DNA of 64,000 bases from Catelliglobosispora koreensis DSM 44566 (GTDB lineage: Bacteria > Actinomycetota > Actinomycetes > Mycobacteriales > Micromonosporaceae): contig NZ_KB903290.1 of the NCBI RefSeq assembly GCF_000379685.1, positions 348,406 through 412,405 of the forward strand, in the 5' to 3' direction. Below, piece after piece: positions 1-8,358 of the stretch (positions are counted from its first letter, which is position 1; the number at the start of each line of letters is the position of its first letter). The translations under genes and the position numbers were made by a program. The notes beneath the pieces were generated by a model. The model ran no database searches. It was not told the origin of the DNA and worked only from the letters and a program-made list of their open reading frames with translations.

Positions 1-3000
1 GTGACGCGGGCGTCTTCTGTCTTGACCCCGGAACTGTTGAATCGGGCGGCCCTAAACGTGATGTCGTAGGTTTGCCACGTTAAGGGTGCGGTCGCGGCGT
101 TCACATCCGGGGCTTTCTTGGTGTAGATGGCACCGGCTTCGTCGGCGGCTAGCGTGGTGTCCCCATAGGAGTCCAGGACTTGCAGCTCGTAGCGGTTCTG
201 CAGGTAGATACCGCTGTTGCCGCGTTGCTGGCCGGTGACGTCAGGTGGATAGCTTGGCTCATACCATTCCACGTGCAGATTGAAGTCGCCGAAGCTTTGC
301 CGGGTGACGATATCGCCGCCCAAGGATTCCATGGAGCCGCCAGCCATCGGCCACGTTGCCGCCGCACCACCGGTTGTCTGCCATTGGGCCAGATCGCCGC
401 CGTCGAACAGCTGGATCCGGGTGAGGCTGCCCCCGGTGATATTCCAGTGCTGGTTGGCACCTCCGACGTAGTCCCAGATGTGGATCTGAGTGCCGTCAGC
501 GGAACTGACACCTTGTGCGTCAAGGACTTTGCCCGATTGCGGGTTCAGAATGGACCCGTTGGGCTGTGGCTGCCACACCTGTGCGCCGGTGCCGTTACAG
601 TTCCACAGCTGCACTTTGGTGCCATTGACCGTGCCAGCGTTGTCGACATCAAGGCACTTTCCGAGCGCCTGGAAGGTGTTCCCGACACGGGACCACCGTT
701 GCGACTCGGTGCCGTTGCAGGTCCACAGCTGGATTTTGGTGCCGTTGGCGGTGCCGCCGTTGGACACGTCGAGACACTTGCCGCCGATGCCGGTGATCTG
801 GCCGGCTCCGCCGTTGAGTGTCATCGAATCCAGGTTGATGTGGCCAGTGTCGCCAGTGTCATAACGGTAGGCGATCGTGTTGCTGCCAGCGTTAAGAGTG
901 ACGGCCTCGGAAGCAACCGCCCACGTGTCCCAGTTCGGTGTGGTGGCCAGGCTGATTTGCCGCAGCTTGGTGCCGTTGACGTAGAGGCTCACTGTTTTGG
1001 TACCCACAAAGGGGTTGGGGCCGTTGGAGTAACGCAGTGCGGCCTGATAGGTGCCGGCCGAGCTGGCATTGACGGTGAAGGTGCTCGCCGCGCCAACAGC
1101 CGCGTACCGGTCGACGAAGCCGCTTCCGGTGTAGCCAATGTGGTCGGTGTTGACCCCGGCGCCGCCGCTGAGCTGTGCGCTTTCGGCCTCATACAGGTTG
1201 CCCGCTGGAGGGTTGACCACACCGGGAATGGCATTGAGGGTGTACCAGGCTTCGGTGCTCCACAGGGATTGCCCGCTGGCCGAGGTGAATGGCCGGGGTG
1301 AGCGGATGTGGACGACACGCCCGGTCTGCAAGCCACTAATGACCAGTGTCACCTTCTTGCCGTCGGCCGAAAGCGCTGCCGAGCTGACAGTGAGGGTCTG
1401 CTCGTCGACCTTCGGCCCGCCGTAACTAACGGTCGGGACATACCGCCATTGCTTGACCTTGTAGCTGGTGACCAGGTTAGCGGCGGTGGCCGCCGACAGC
1501 GGCTGGGTGTATTCCAGCTCGAAACCCGTTGTGGTGGCACGCATTGCGAGGATGTCGAAGGTGTTCGTCGCGTTCGGCGTGAGCTTCTGCAGACCGTGAG
1601 CGAGTTTGCCGTTCTGGCCCCAGTTGCCGCCGCCATGCAGGCCACCGGTGTAGATGGCGCCGTCGGGGCCGAGGCTGACTTCGGAAACTCCCGCTTCCAA
1701 ACCCTGCGTCAGCCGGAACAATGCCCCTTGGTACTCGCCGTTGACCTTTTCCAGGTAGGCACGCTGCAGGCCGCCGTAGGTAACGTCGCCGATGAGCAAC
1801 TGTCCGGAGTAGACGCCGGAGGTCAGCATAACCGGGGTGCTGGGGGAGTTGGCGATCTCGTTCTGCGGCATCCACAGCACCGGCTGGGCGACCGGTGCAC
1901 CATCGAATGGCCCGGCAGGGTTCATGTAGTGGTTGAAGAAGCGCCCTTGCTTGATGTGCACCAGTTTTGACGACGGAAGCCAGCCGCCCTGGTTGTCCGT
2001 GACGAACAGGCCGTCTTCTGGGCCCCAGCCGATCCCGTGCGGTGTGCGCAAGCCGCCCGCGACGTACGAGATAGCGCCTGTGTTCTTGTCGATTTTGATG
2101 GTGGTGCCGCGGTTCGGTGCGGGCTGCGGATCTGTCGTGGCGCCACCGTAGTTGATGGACACCGACAGGTTGAGATAGAAGAAGCCGTCCTTGTAGAGCA
2201 GCCCAAAGGCGAACTCGTGGAAGTTGGACCCGAATGGCCACGTGGCAACGGTTCGCAGGTTATCGGCGACGCCGTCGCTGTTGGTGTCGTTGAGCTCGGT
2301 GAGCCGGGATTTTTCCGAGACATAGATCTTGCCGTCGACGATCTTCAGCCCCATCGGCTCCTGAAGGCCGCTGGCGAACCTCGTCCGGGTTACCTGCGTG
2401 GGACTGGTGTTTCCGGTGACATTGCCCAGAATCCAGACCTCGCCCGCGACGTTGAGTGAACCGCCCCAGGTCGAGACCGCTAGGCGCCCGTCGGGGAACC
2501 AGTCAAACCCGGTCACCTGTGGCTCGAAACCGCTGGGACGCAGGTTTGTTAGCGTGAAACTGGGGTGTACGCCGGTCAGTGGCAGCCCGTCGCCGGGGGA
2601 GTCAAGGGCGCCTTCACATTCCTTGCGTCCGGGAGCGGTCACGCGGACCACTCCGGCATCGGTGCTCAGCACGGAATTGGGCACCAGAACGAAGGCCGAC
2701 GAGCCGGGGGTCTTCCACTCCAGCGTGATTTGCTGGCCGCCTTCGCGTTCGAAATGCTCAATCTTGAGCGCGTGGTAGCCGGTGCCGAGCGTTACCGTGC
2801 CCTCCTTGGGTGTGGCGCCGTGCAGCCCGTCGTGATTGATAACCATGTTGCTGTCGATGAGCAGCCGGGATCCGTCATCGCTGGTGAGGCGGAAGGTGTA
2901 GCTGCCGGCGACAGCGATATTGATATTGCCCAGTACGTGAGCGACAAAGTAGTTGTCGATGCCGAAGTCGCTGACAGCCGACCAGTTGATGGTGGGCATG

Positions 3001-3191
3001 AGCTTGTCCACATTGGGCGTCTGCGCGGCCTTGAGCGTGCAGATTTCGCTCAGCGGTGCCTGAATGTCATAGACCCGAAGGGTGACACCAGGTTCCTGTG
3101 GCGGGGGTGCCGCATGAACTGTCTGAGGGATGGCCGCTAGCGCCATTGCCCATGCCAGCGTGGCGATAGCCAGCCTGTGCCGTTTGCCCAT
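1..3191 (-). CDS. Secreted multidomain protein: PA14, dehydrogenase-like beta-propeller, CBM6/35, RICIN, DUF1080 (3' end outside window)
   Basis: The frame stays open from an ATG at 3191 to the left edge, so at least 1063 residues are present and the C-terminus is missing. A GGGAGAA ribosome site sits 3 nt before the ATG. Residues 1-28 form a signal peptide. In order I see a PA14-like domain (about 40-190, SYTFRLTSDDGSRLLID), a glucose/sorbosone-dehydrogenase-like propeller (about 205-560; LQEPMGLKIVDGKIYVSEK, GGLRTPHGIGWGPEDGLFVT), a CBM6/35 module (about 660-790, starting YEAESAQLSGG), RICIN repeats with GKCLDV/QLW..C motifs (about 790-920) and a DUF1080 fold beginning LFDGGDLAQW with NSGIYLQ and YELQVLD. 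DUF1080 is annotated as 3-keto-disaccharide hydrolase. Predicted role: extracellular carbohydrate oxidation plus cleavage. The domain calls are motif-based; the activity is inferred. Confidence 0.85.
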   Translation of the reverse strand, partial: MGKRHRLAIATLAWAMALAAIPQTVHAAPPPQEPGVTLRVYDIQAPLSEICTLKAAQTPNVDKLMPTINWSAVSDFGIDNYFVAHVLGNINIAVAGSYTFRLTSDDGSRLLIDSNMVINHDGLHGATPKEGTVTLGTGYHALKIEHFEREGGQQITLEWKTPGSSAFVLVPNSVLSTDAGVVRVTAPGRKECEGALDSPGDGLPLTGVHPSFTLTNLRPSGFEPQVTGFDWFPDGRLAVSTWGGSLNVAGEVWILGNVTGNTSPTQVTRTRFASGLQEPMGLKIVDGKIYVSEKSRLTELNDTNSDGVADNLRTVATWPFGSNFHEFAFGLLYKDGFFYLNLSVSINYGGATTDPQPAPNRGTTIKIDKNTGAISYVAGGLRTPHGIGWGPEDGLFVTDNQGGWLPSSKLVHIKQGRFFNHYMNPAGPFDGAPVAQPVLWMPQNEIANSPSTPVMLTSGVYSGQLLIGDVTYGGLQRAYLEKVNGEYQGALFRLTQGLEAGVSEVSLGPDGAIYTGGLHGGGNWGQNGKLAHGLQKLTPNATNTFDILAMRATTTGFELEYTQPLSAATAANLVTSYKVKQWRYVPTVSYGGPKVDEQTLTVSSAALSADGKKVTLVISGLQTGRVVHIRSPRPFTSASGQSLWSTEAWYTLNAIPGVVNPPAGNLYEAESAQLSGGAGVNTDHIGYTGSGFVDRYAAVGAASTFTVNASSAGTYQAALRYSNGPNPFVGTKTVSLYVNGTKLRQISLATTPNWDTWAVASEAVTLNAGSNTIAYRYDTGDTGHINLDSMTLNGGAGQITGIGGKCLDVSNGGTANGTKIQLWTCNGTESQRWSRVGNTFQALGKCLDVDNAGTVNGTKVQLWNCNGTGAQVWQPQPNGSILNPQSGKVLDAQGVSSADGTQIHIWDYVGGANQHWNITGGSLTRIQLFDGGDLAQWQTTGGAAATWPMAGGSMESLGGDIVTRQSFGDFNLHVEWYEPSYPPDVTGQQRGNSGIYLQNRYELQVLDSYGDTTLAADEAGAIYTKKAPDVNAATAPLTWQTYDITFRAARFNSSGVKTEDARV

Positions 3192-3433
3192 CGCTTCTCC
3201 CTGAGAGCGGGCGGACGCGGCGACGGAGGCACGACAGTCTTCGTTGGCTGGCAATGCCGCTGGTCACCGGAACCGCAGGAAAATCGTGGAACCGCTTGTA
3301 TGCGACGGTGGCATCGCCGAATGACCGACTGTCGTGACGGCTACAGTAAGAAAGATTCTCACCCGTGTCTATAGGCATCCATCTTTCCTATGTGGCCCAG
3401 AAAGCAGGGCCACCAAGAGCTTTGAACTGCCGG

Positions 3434-4128
3434 TTACCTAGCGCGGTAGACGGTCAGCGCCTCGGCCAGCCGATGGTAGGCATCGGGGGTGTATGGCGCG
3501 TACTGAAACATGATGTGCTGTACGCCGAGCTCCGCATAGCCATGTATCGCTTCTGCGATCTCGGTCGGCGTACCCACTAAGGGGTTGGGAAAGAATCCGG
3601 GTTTTTCTGCCTGCAGGTCTGGAAACCAAACACCGATGAGTGCGGTGATGCCAAGTGTCGCCGGGTCGCGCCCGACCTCGCGGCACGCGGCTCCTATCCT
3701 GGCGATCGGTTCTATCACGGATTCAGGTTGTCCCATGTAGCCGGTATTCCAGAGATCGGCATACTGCGCTGTCAGCCTGAGCATGCGCGGACCTTCACCA
3801 CCGACCAGCAACGGCGGTCCCTGCGGACGCGGACCGGCTGGTGCGTTGTCGCAGTCACTTGCCTGGTAGTACTTTCCGTGGAAATCGACGTGCCGCTCAC
3901 ACAATAGCGGCCGGAGGATCTTCAGGGCTTCGGTGAGCCTGTCCACTCGATGATCGAAGGGCAGCCCGAACGCCTCATACTCCGGCTCGTTCCATCCCGC
4001 GCCGATACCCAGAATCAGGCGGCCGTTGCTCACCCCATCGGCCGCTGTCGCCATCTTCGCCAGTCGTAGGGGCGCGGGCGGTTGTTCTCGCGTTCATTGG
4101 CCGTCAAGACCATCAGTCCGATTTTCAC
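3434..4128 (-). pseudogene. LLM-class F420-dependent oxidoreductase with internal deletion
   Basis: The C-terminal about 206 residues are typical of luciferase-like F420-dependent oxidoreductases (SNGRLILGIGAGWNEPEYEAFG, LLVGGEGPRMLRL). The expected N-terminus is also present, from GTG at 4128 (KIGLMVLTANERENNRP...YDW), but it is joined out of frame at about 4046-4054 to AKMATAAD. About 60-80 residues of the barrel that family members have between these points are missing. The join falls at a CTGGCG hexamer that could have begun both flanks, suggesting deletion by microhomology. An ATG at 4054 could still give a 206-residue fragment, which would lack the first strands of the TIM barrel and is unlikely to be active. 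Confidence 0.75.
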
Positions 4129-4151
4129 CGGGGCATGCTAAGGCGCACTCC

Positions 4152-4168
4152 CTGACACCTTGTGTCAG
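4152..4168. promoter_or_regulatory. Inverted repeat upstream of the broken oxidoreductase
   Basis: CTGACAC, 3 nt, GTGTCAG is a perfect 7-bp inverted repeat 24 nt before the GTG at 4128. The short spacer suits a repressor operator better than a terminator. No T-run follows. Confidence 0.35.
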
Positions 4169-4179
4169 TGACCAGTTTG

Positions 4180-4223
4180 GACGGCCGAAGGATCGCCGGG
4201 GCAAACAGCGTCCTTCGGCCGTC
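4180..4223 (-). terminator. Hairpin after the NPP1 gene
   Basis: A perfect 13-bp stem (GACGGCCGAAGGA with TCCTTCGGCCGTC) around an 18-nt loop starts 7 nt past the stop codon of the NPP1-like gene. There is no U-run, as is common for actinobacterial terminators. Confidence 0.6.
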
Positions 4224-4230
4224 GCGTTGG

Positions 4231-5022
4231 TCAGCCCCAGGGGTTGAAGGGAATCCCGGTGGGCTTAGCCGCGGCGAGCAACGACTCGAATGAGCCATCC
4301 TTGATTTTGATCGTCGCCGAACCGAAGTCGGCAGCCATCAGCCGGTCGCGAAGTGCCACGCTGGGCCATCCGTTCCAGTCCACCAGGGGCGGATAGCGCC
4401 AGTTGTGGTAGTGGTTTTCCGGCGGTTCGTCATTGGTGTTGGCCAGCCGGATGAAGTGGGTCGACACGCCGTCCTTGTGGTAAACGGTCTTGGGATGGGT
4501 TCCGTCGAATCGCACCTGCGAACGCGGGTAGGTCACCTGGCTGCTGTGCTGCGTCGTGGTCACATAATCGGCCTGATTGCTGGCCTGGTTGACCCACGAG
4601 ATGACGTGCTCCCAGTCGTGCCGGTGCCCGCCCCAGCTGACGCCGGGCAGGGCCTGATCCTTCTCGAAATAGCTGGCGTAAACGATCGCGCACCAGCCGT
4701 TGTTGCATTTGGACCGGGCGTAGGTCTGCGATCTGTCCAGATCGGACTGGTCCCGGCAGTTGCCGTTGAGTGCGCCGGTTGGTTTCAGCCCCGGGTTGAG
4801 GGTGCCAGCAGGGCTGATGGCGGCCACGGCGTAGCAACCATCGGTGTCGTAGTCGTACGCGGGTGAGAACGTCTGCTCGTACCCTCCCGCGTTTTGCGGC
4901 AGATTGGGCAGGGAATCGGCGAAGGCCGCTGTCGCGGACAGCACGACCCCGAACGTGGTCAGTACGGCCACGGACCATAGCGCATGGCGCATGGCGAACG
5001 TGGTCTTGCGTGCAGCTTCCAT
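4231..5022 (-). CDS. NPP1 / Nep1-like (NLP) necrosis-inducing family secreted protein
   Basis: This 263-residue protein starts at ATG 5022, behind an AAAGG site. A signal peptide covers about residues 1-37 (hydrophobic WSVAVLTTFGVVLSATAAFA). The mature part carries the NLP hallmark GHRHDWE, which in the family helps form a metal site near the membrane-binding pocket, plus paired cysteines (DGCYA, GNCRD, KCNNGWC). NLPs are secreted toxins or plant cell membrane lytic proteins of plant-associated microbes; some bacterial homologues are not toxic. A longer reading frame extends to 5301, but that extension lacks a signal or ribosome site. Family assignment is firm; toxicity is inference. Confidence 0.9.
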   Translation of the reverse strand: MEAARKTTFAMRHALWSVAVLTTFGVVLSATAAFADSLPNLPQNAGGYEQTFSPAYDYDTDGCYAVAAISPAGTLNPGLKPTGALNGNCRDQSDLDRSQTYARSKCNNGWCAIVYASYFEKDQALPGVSWGGHRHDWEHVISWVNQASNQADYVTTTQHSSQVTYPRSQVRFDGTHPKTVYHKDGVSTHFIRLANTNDEPPENHYHNWRYPPLVDWNGWPSVALRDRLMAADFGSATIKIKDGSFESLLAAAKPTGIPFNPWG

Positions 5023-5164
5023 CGCGTACCTTTCGTGAGTCGGCTCATGTCGGACGCCCAGGTCGGCGACCCCCATGAATATGGAGGAACATGAGTATCC
5101 CTCGCGATCGGCAAAGTGTGAACAGCCCACGGTGATCCCTTGCTGCGCGTAGGGATCTTGTGGG

Positions 5165-5464
5165 CTACTGCGCGCGAAGGTATGCCAGCGCGGCAAGCAC
5201 GCGCCGGTGGCTGTCCGGCGATTCCGGCAGTTGCAGGCGCTGGAAGATGGAGCGCATGTGCGCCTCGATGGTGCGTTCGGTGACCACGAGCCGCGCGGCA
5301 ATGGCCATATTGGAGTGTCCCTGCGCGGCGAGCGCGAGGACTTCGGTCTCGCGTGCTGACAGGTCGGCTAGCCCCGGTCGCCGGGCGGCCAGGAGCGCCG
5401 AGACGATGTCGGGGCCGAGCGCGGAACCGCCTGCGGCGACGCGGGCCAGCCCGGCGAACCCGAA
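5165..5464 (-). pseudogene. C-terminal fragment of a NarL/LuxR-type response regulator
   Basis: The last about 95 codons match the end of a two-component regulator: RVAAGGSALGPDIV linker, then a LuxR/GerE helix-turn-helix (LSARETEVLALAAQGHSNMA, VTERTIEAHMRSIF). The N-terminal receiver domain that should occupy about 120 residues is absent; upstream sequence in this frame is unrelated and the region holds operator-like repeats. No good start codon or ribosome site precedes the fragment. I read it as the remnant of a truncated regulator. Confidence 0.7.
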
Positions 5465-5470
5465 GACCGT

Positions 5471-5514
5471 AGCGTTGCAACGCTTTGACGAACGGAATGC
5501 TAGCGTTGCGCTAC
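5471..5514. promoter_or_regulatory. Paired operator-like repeats TAGCGTTGC
   Basis: AGCGTTGCAACGCT (5471-5484) is a perfect 14-bp palindrome, and TAGCG-TTG-CGCTA (5501-5513) repeats the same word TAGCGTTGC with 5-bp inverted arms. Their centres are about 30 bp apart. They lie 54-97 nt before the GTG of the glycolipid-binding-domain gene and overlap a TTGACG hexamer, so they are probably repressor sites for that gene. Confidence 0.5.
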
Positions 5515-5567
5515 CCAAACCTGGTCCACCGTCATAGCCCGCACCGCCCTTGCCTAGGATATAGACC

Positions 5568-6191
5568 GTGGAAAGCAGCAAGTTGATCTCGTGGCTGGGA
5601 ACCGACGCTGACCGGTGGGAGACGGCGAGCATTGATCCCAGCGGTGACAACGGCTTCGTGGCCACAGGGTTTCAGGCCGGGATGGATCCTGAGCCATACC
5701 AGGTGTTCTACACGCTCGACGTTCGGCCCGGATTCATTCACGGCCAGCTCACCGTGAAGGCCACAGGTAATGGCTGGCACCGGGAACTAGTCTTGCGCCG
5801 CGACGAATCCGGCGCATGGACGTGGCAAGCCCTCGCCGAAGGGGAGTGCCAGCTGCCGGCACCAGGTGCGCCGCGAGAGCTGGAAGCTGAACTTGAGGGC
5901 GCGCTGGATTGCGATCTCGGCTTGTCTCCGTTGACGAATCTTATGCCAGTTCGCCGTGCGAACCTCCACACTGATCCGGGCACTTGTGACGTCATGGTCG
6001 CGTGGGTGGCGGTCCCGGAGTTGTCACTGCATGCGGCGCCGCAGCGCTATGAGCACTTGCGCAGGCACGACAGCGGGTCAGCGGTGCGGTTCACCGCACT
6101 CGATACCGGTTTCACCGCCGATCTGGAGCTGGACGCGGACGGTCTCGTGCTCACCTATCCCGGACTCGCCCGCAGGGCACGCTCCACGTGA
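5568..6191 (+). CDS. Putative glycolipid-binding (DUF1089) family protein
   Basis: A 207-residue soluble protein with GTG start at 5568, preceded by TAGGAT. It matches the DUF1089 'putative glycolipid-binding' family in length and in its beta-rich pattern: WLGTDADRWETASI at the start, VFYTLDVRPGFIHGQLTV, ELEGALDCDLGLSPLTNLMPVRR and a C-terminal VRFTALDTGFTADLELD...LVLTYPGLARR. No signal peptide or membrane segment. The biochemical role of the family is poorly known. The paired palindromes upstream suggest repression by a TetR-like protein not encoded here. Confidence 0.85.
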   Translation: MESSKLISWLGTDADRWETASIDPSGDNGFVATGFQAGMDPEPYQVFYTLDVRPGFIHGQLTVKATGNGWHRELVLRRDESGAWTWQALAEGECQLPAPGAPRELEAELEGALDCDLGLSPLTNLMPVRRANLHTDPGTCDVMVAWVAVPELSLHAAPQRYEHLRRHDSGSAVRFTALDTGFTADLELDADGLVLTYPGLARRARST

Positions 6192-6429
6192 GGTAGGGCG
6201 CGGGTGCCATCCAGATTGGCCTGTCGTACGAATACGTTGTGAAACGGCAGGGCATGTGGCCCACGGCCGTCATGACGCATAGACGGGAAACGTGCCATGT
6301 GGACAGTGCGGCCTGTGTGTGCCTACCTGTCGGCTGCCACGGCCTGCCGTCGCGGAGTGCTGGTTGCGAAGCTACGCTCGTCGATATGGTCGCTGTAAGA
6401 GGTACGGCACGATGGCGTGGGGGATCGAC

Positions 6430-7422
6430 ATGACTGATGACGGGCACCCCGACGATCTTCTTGGTGCGTATGTGATTGAGGCATGCCCGCCCGACGAGGC
6501 GCGGTTGGTCGCCGAACACGTGCGCGGGTGCCAGGCATGCGAGGCGAAGGTCGCCGAGTTGAGCGCGGCCGCGCAGTGGGTGGGTGTGGCCACCGCCGTG
6601 GCACCGGCTCCGGCACTACGCGAACGGGTGCTGTCTGCCGCACTGGCCGCACGGCCGGCCGCTTCTGGTGCCAGGCCGCAAGGCCTGAGCGCTGACGATG
6701 CGGAGATCCTGCGGCTCCTCGAGCCCTACCGGGCACAGGTCGGCGAGCTAGACAGGCTGCTCAGCGCGCTGTCGCAGCCGCAATGGCTGCTCGCCGCAGG
6801 GCCGCACCATTCGGTACGCGACATGATCGCGCACCTGCGCGACAACGACGCACCCGTTGCGGCAGTGGCGGGTGCGAACTTTCCGTCTACTTCGGACGTA
6901 CGGGTGGGCTGGAGTGCGCAGGCTCACGCGATCATTGACGTCGCCGCCGGTCAGGGTGTGCGGCTGCTGGAAAGGCGCGTTGGCCTGGCGGGCAGCTCAG
7001 CCTTCCAGCGCCCGGTGCGTGAAGCGCTGATTCAGCGCGGTTTTGAGACCTGGACCCACGCTGAAGACATCCGTGCCGCCATGCAGTTGCCAGCGCAGGC
7101 GCCGAGCGCGCAACAAGTGGCCGACATCGTCGGCTTCATACTGCGGCTGCTTCCCGCCGCGATGGACGCCGCAGGACGTGCCCATGAACACGAGGCAGTG
7201 CAGGTCATGCTGACCGGCGACGGCGGTGGCACCTGGCTGGCAGACTTGTCGGCGGATCCTTCGGACAGGACCGTTGTCGCGCAAGTGTCCCTGCCGGCGG
7301 AGTCCTTCTGCCGGATGGCAGCGGGCAGACTGCCCGTCTCATCGGCGAAAGTGGCGATCGAGGGAGACTCCCGCGCCGCCAACGACTTCCTCGCCGTCGT
7401 CGCCACGATGGGTTGTGACTGA
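6430..7422 (+). CDS. Zinc-finger anti-sigma factor fused to a maleylpyruvate-isomerase-like domain
   Basis: 330 residues from ATG 6430 (GGGGGA site). Residues 1-60 are a ZAS-type anti-sigma domain with H-x3-C-x2-C (EHVRGCQAC). From about residue 80 to 250 comes a DinB-fold, mycothiol-dependent maleylpyruvate-isomerase-like domain (LSALSQPQWLLAAGPHHSVRDMIAHL, GFETWTHAEDIRAAM), followed by an SCP2-like tail. The ECF sigma gene overlaps its end by 8 nt, so the pair is translationally coupled. Expected role: sequester the sigma factor in the cytoplasm until a thiol or zinc signal releases it. The signal is inferred from the fold only. Confidence 0.85.
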   Translation: MTDDGHPDDLLGAYVIEACPPDEARLVAEHVRGCQACEAKVAELSAAAQWVGVATAVAPAPALRERVLSAALAARPAASGARPQGLSADDAEILRLLEPYRAQVGELDRLLSALSQPQWLLAAGPHHSVRDMIAHLRDNDAPVAAVAGANFPSTSDVRVGWSAQAHAIIDVAAGQGVRLLERRVGLAGSSAFQRPVREALIQRGFETWTHAEDIRAAMQLPAQAPSAQQVADIVGFILRLLPAAMDAAGRAHEHEAVQVMLTGDGGGTWLADLSADPSDRTVVAQVSLPAESFCRMAAGRLPVSSAKVAIEGDSRAANDFLAVVATMGCD

Positions 7423-7999
7423 CGTGCCGGGACCCAATGAGGACAACGATATACGCCTGCGCGACGCCCTCGTCGCCGGTCACGAGCAGGCGCTGGCCGA
7501 GGTTTACGACCTGTACGCGCCGGTCGTATTTGGTGTGGCGTTGTACATCACGAAGGATCGGGGCGCCGCCGAGGATATCGTGCAGGACGTCTTCGTTGAG
7601 CTGTGGCAGCGGCCAGAACGCTTTGACCCCAAGCGTGCTCCGTTGCGGGGCTGGCTTTGTATGATCGCGCGCCGGCGTGCGATCGACTGGACTAGGCGGC
7701 GTACCAACAAGGATTGGAGCTTGACCGACCTGGACCTGGACGTGCCGTGGGCTGATTTTGAAGATGATGTGCTGGTTTCCATGGCCAACAAGCAGGTCCG
7801 CGACGCGGTCGCGGCATTACCTATTCCTCACCGGCAGGCGATCTTCTTGGCTTACTACCAGGGGTTGACCTACCGTGAAGTCGCCAAGGCGCTGAACATT
7901 CCCGAAGGTACAGCGAAATGGAGACTGCGCGGCGCCCTGCGCAGCATCGGCGAACAGCTTGCGGCAGAAGGATTCGAAGGCCTAACCGCCAGCGGATGA
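7415..7999 (+). CDS. ECF RNA polymerase sigma factor
   Basis: 194 residues from GTG 7415, which overlaps the anti-sigma stop codon; a second in-frame GTG at 7424 is possible. Region 2 is clear (FGVALYITKDRGAAEDIVQDVFVELW, then LCMIARRRAIDWTRRR) and region 4 is an HTH (LPIPHRQAIFLAYYQGLTYREVAKAL, IPEGTAKWRLRGAL). Family ECF factors direct core polymerase to stress or envelope promoters. Here the anti-sigma gene comes first, the reverse of the common sigma-then-anti-sigma order. Confidence 0.93.
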   Translation: MTDVPGPNEDNDIRLRDALVAGHEQALAEVYDLYAPVVFGVALYITKDRGAAEDIVQDVFVELWQRPERFDPKRAPLRGWLCMIARRRAIDWTRRRTNKDWSLTDLDLDVPWADFEDDVLVSMANKQVRDAVAALPIPHRQAIFLAYYQGLTYREVAKALNIPEGTAKWRLRGALRSIGEQLAAEGFEGLTASG

Positions 8000-8002
8000 G
8001 GG

Positions 8003-8035
8003 CGTGGGACCCCGCCGAGAAGGCGGGGTCCCACG
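8003..8035 (+). terminator. Strong hairpin after the sigma factor gene
   Basis: CGTGGGACCCCGCC, loop GAGAA, GGCGGGGTCCCACG: a perfect 14-bp stem starting 4 nt after the stop. The minus-strand fragment ends at 8043, so it may stop transcription from both sides. Confidence 0.85.
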
Positions 8036-8042
8036 GAGCGGG

Positions 8043-8345
8043 TCAGCTGGTCGCCGGGACGAAGGTGGTAACCGTATCGATGACCCCGATGAGGTCGAAT
8101 GCGGTTCTCCGTACCGGATACGTGTCGTTGGTTAGCCAGCTGCCGAGTAGGTTCTGTTCGAACTTGCCGCCGAAGTCCTCGCTGACACCGCCGGGAAGCG
8201 AGCTCACGGAACGCCAGCCACCCGCGGTCGCCTGAGCCACGTACCGGCGCGTCGGCACGAAAACCGAAGCGAATTCATCGGATGCGTCGGCGCGTACGGG
8301 ATGGCTTGAAGCATCGGGCACATTGAAGCCACCGTCAAAGGGGAA
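8043..8345 (-). pseudogene. C-terminal fragment of an unidentified protein
   Basis: About 100 codons downstream of the APH-type gene read as compact protein (DEFASVFVPTRRYVAQAT, VSEDFGGKFEQNLLGSWL, YPVRRTAFDLIGVIDTVTTF). No in-frame ATG or ribosome site lies between the APH stop and this stretch; the longer frame only opens inside the APH gene. The sequence looks like the end of a larger protein whose 5' part is gone. I do not recognise the family. Confidence 0.4.
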
Positions 8346-8358
8346 AGCGTCGCTGTGG

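Noticed and set aside
180..1301. Long plus-strand frame (373 codons)
   Set aside because: It lies opposite the secreted multidomain gene, whose minus-strand frame encodes recognisable RICIN, CBM and DUF1080 motifs. The plus frame has no domain and is a GC-rich shadow.
5023..5301. Extended start for the NPP1-like gene
   Set aside because: No ribosome site, no protein-like composition; a signal peptide starts only after ATG 5022.
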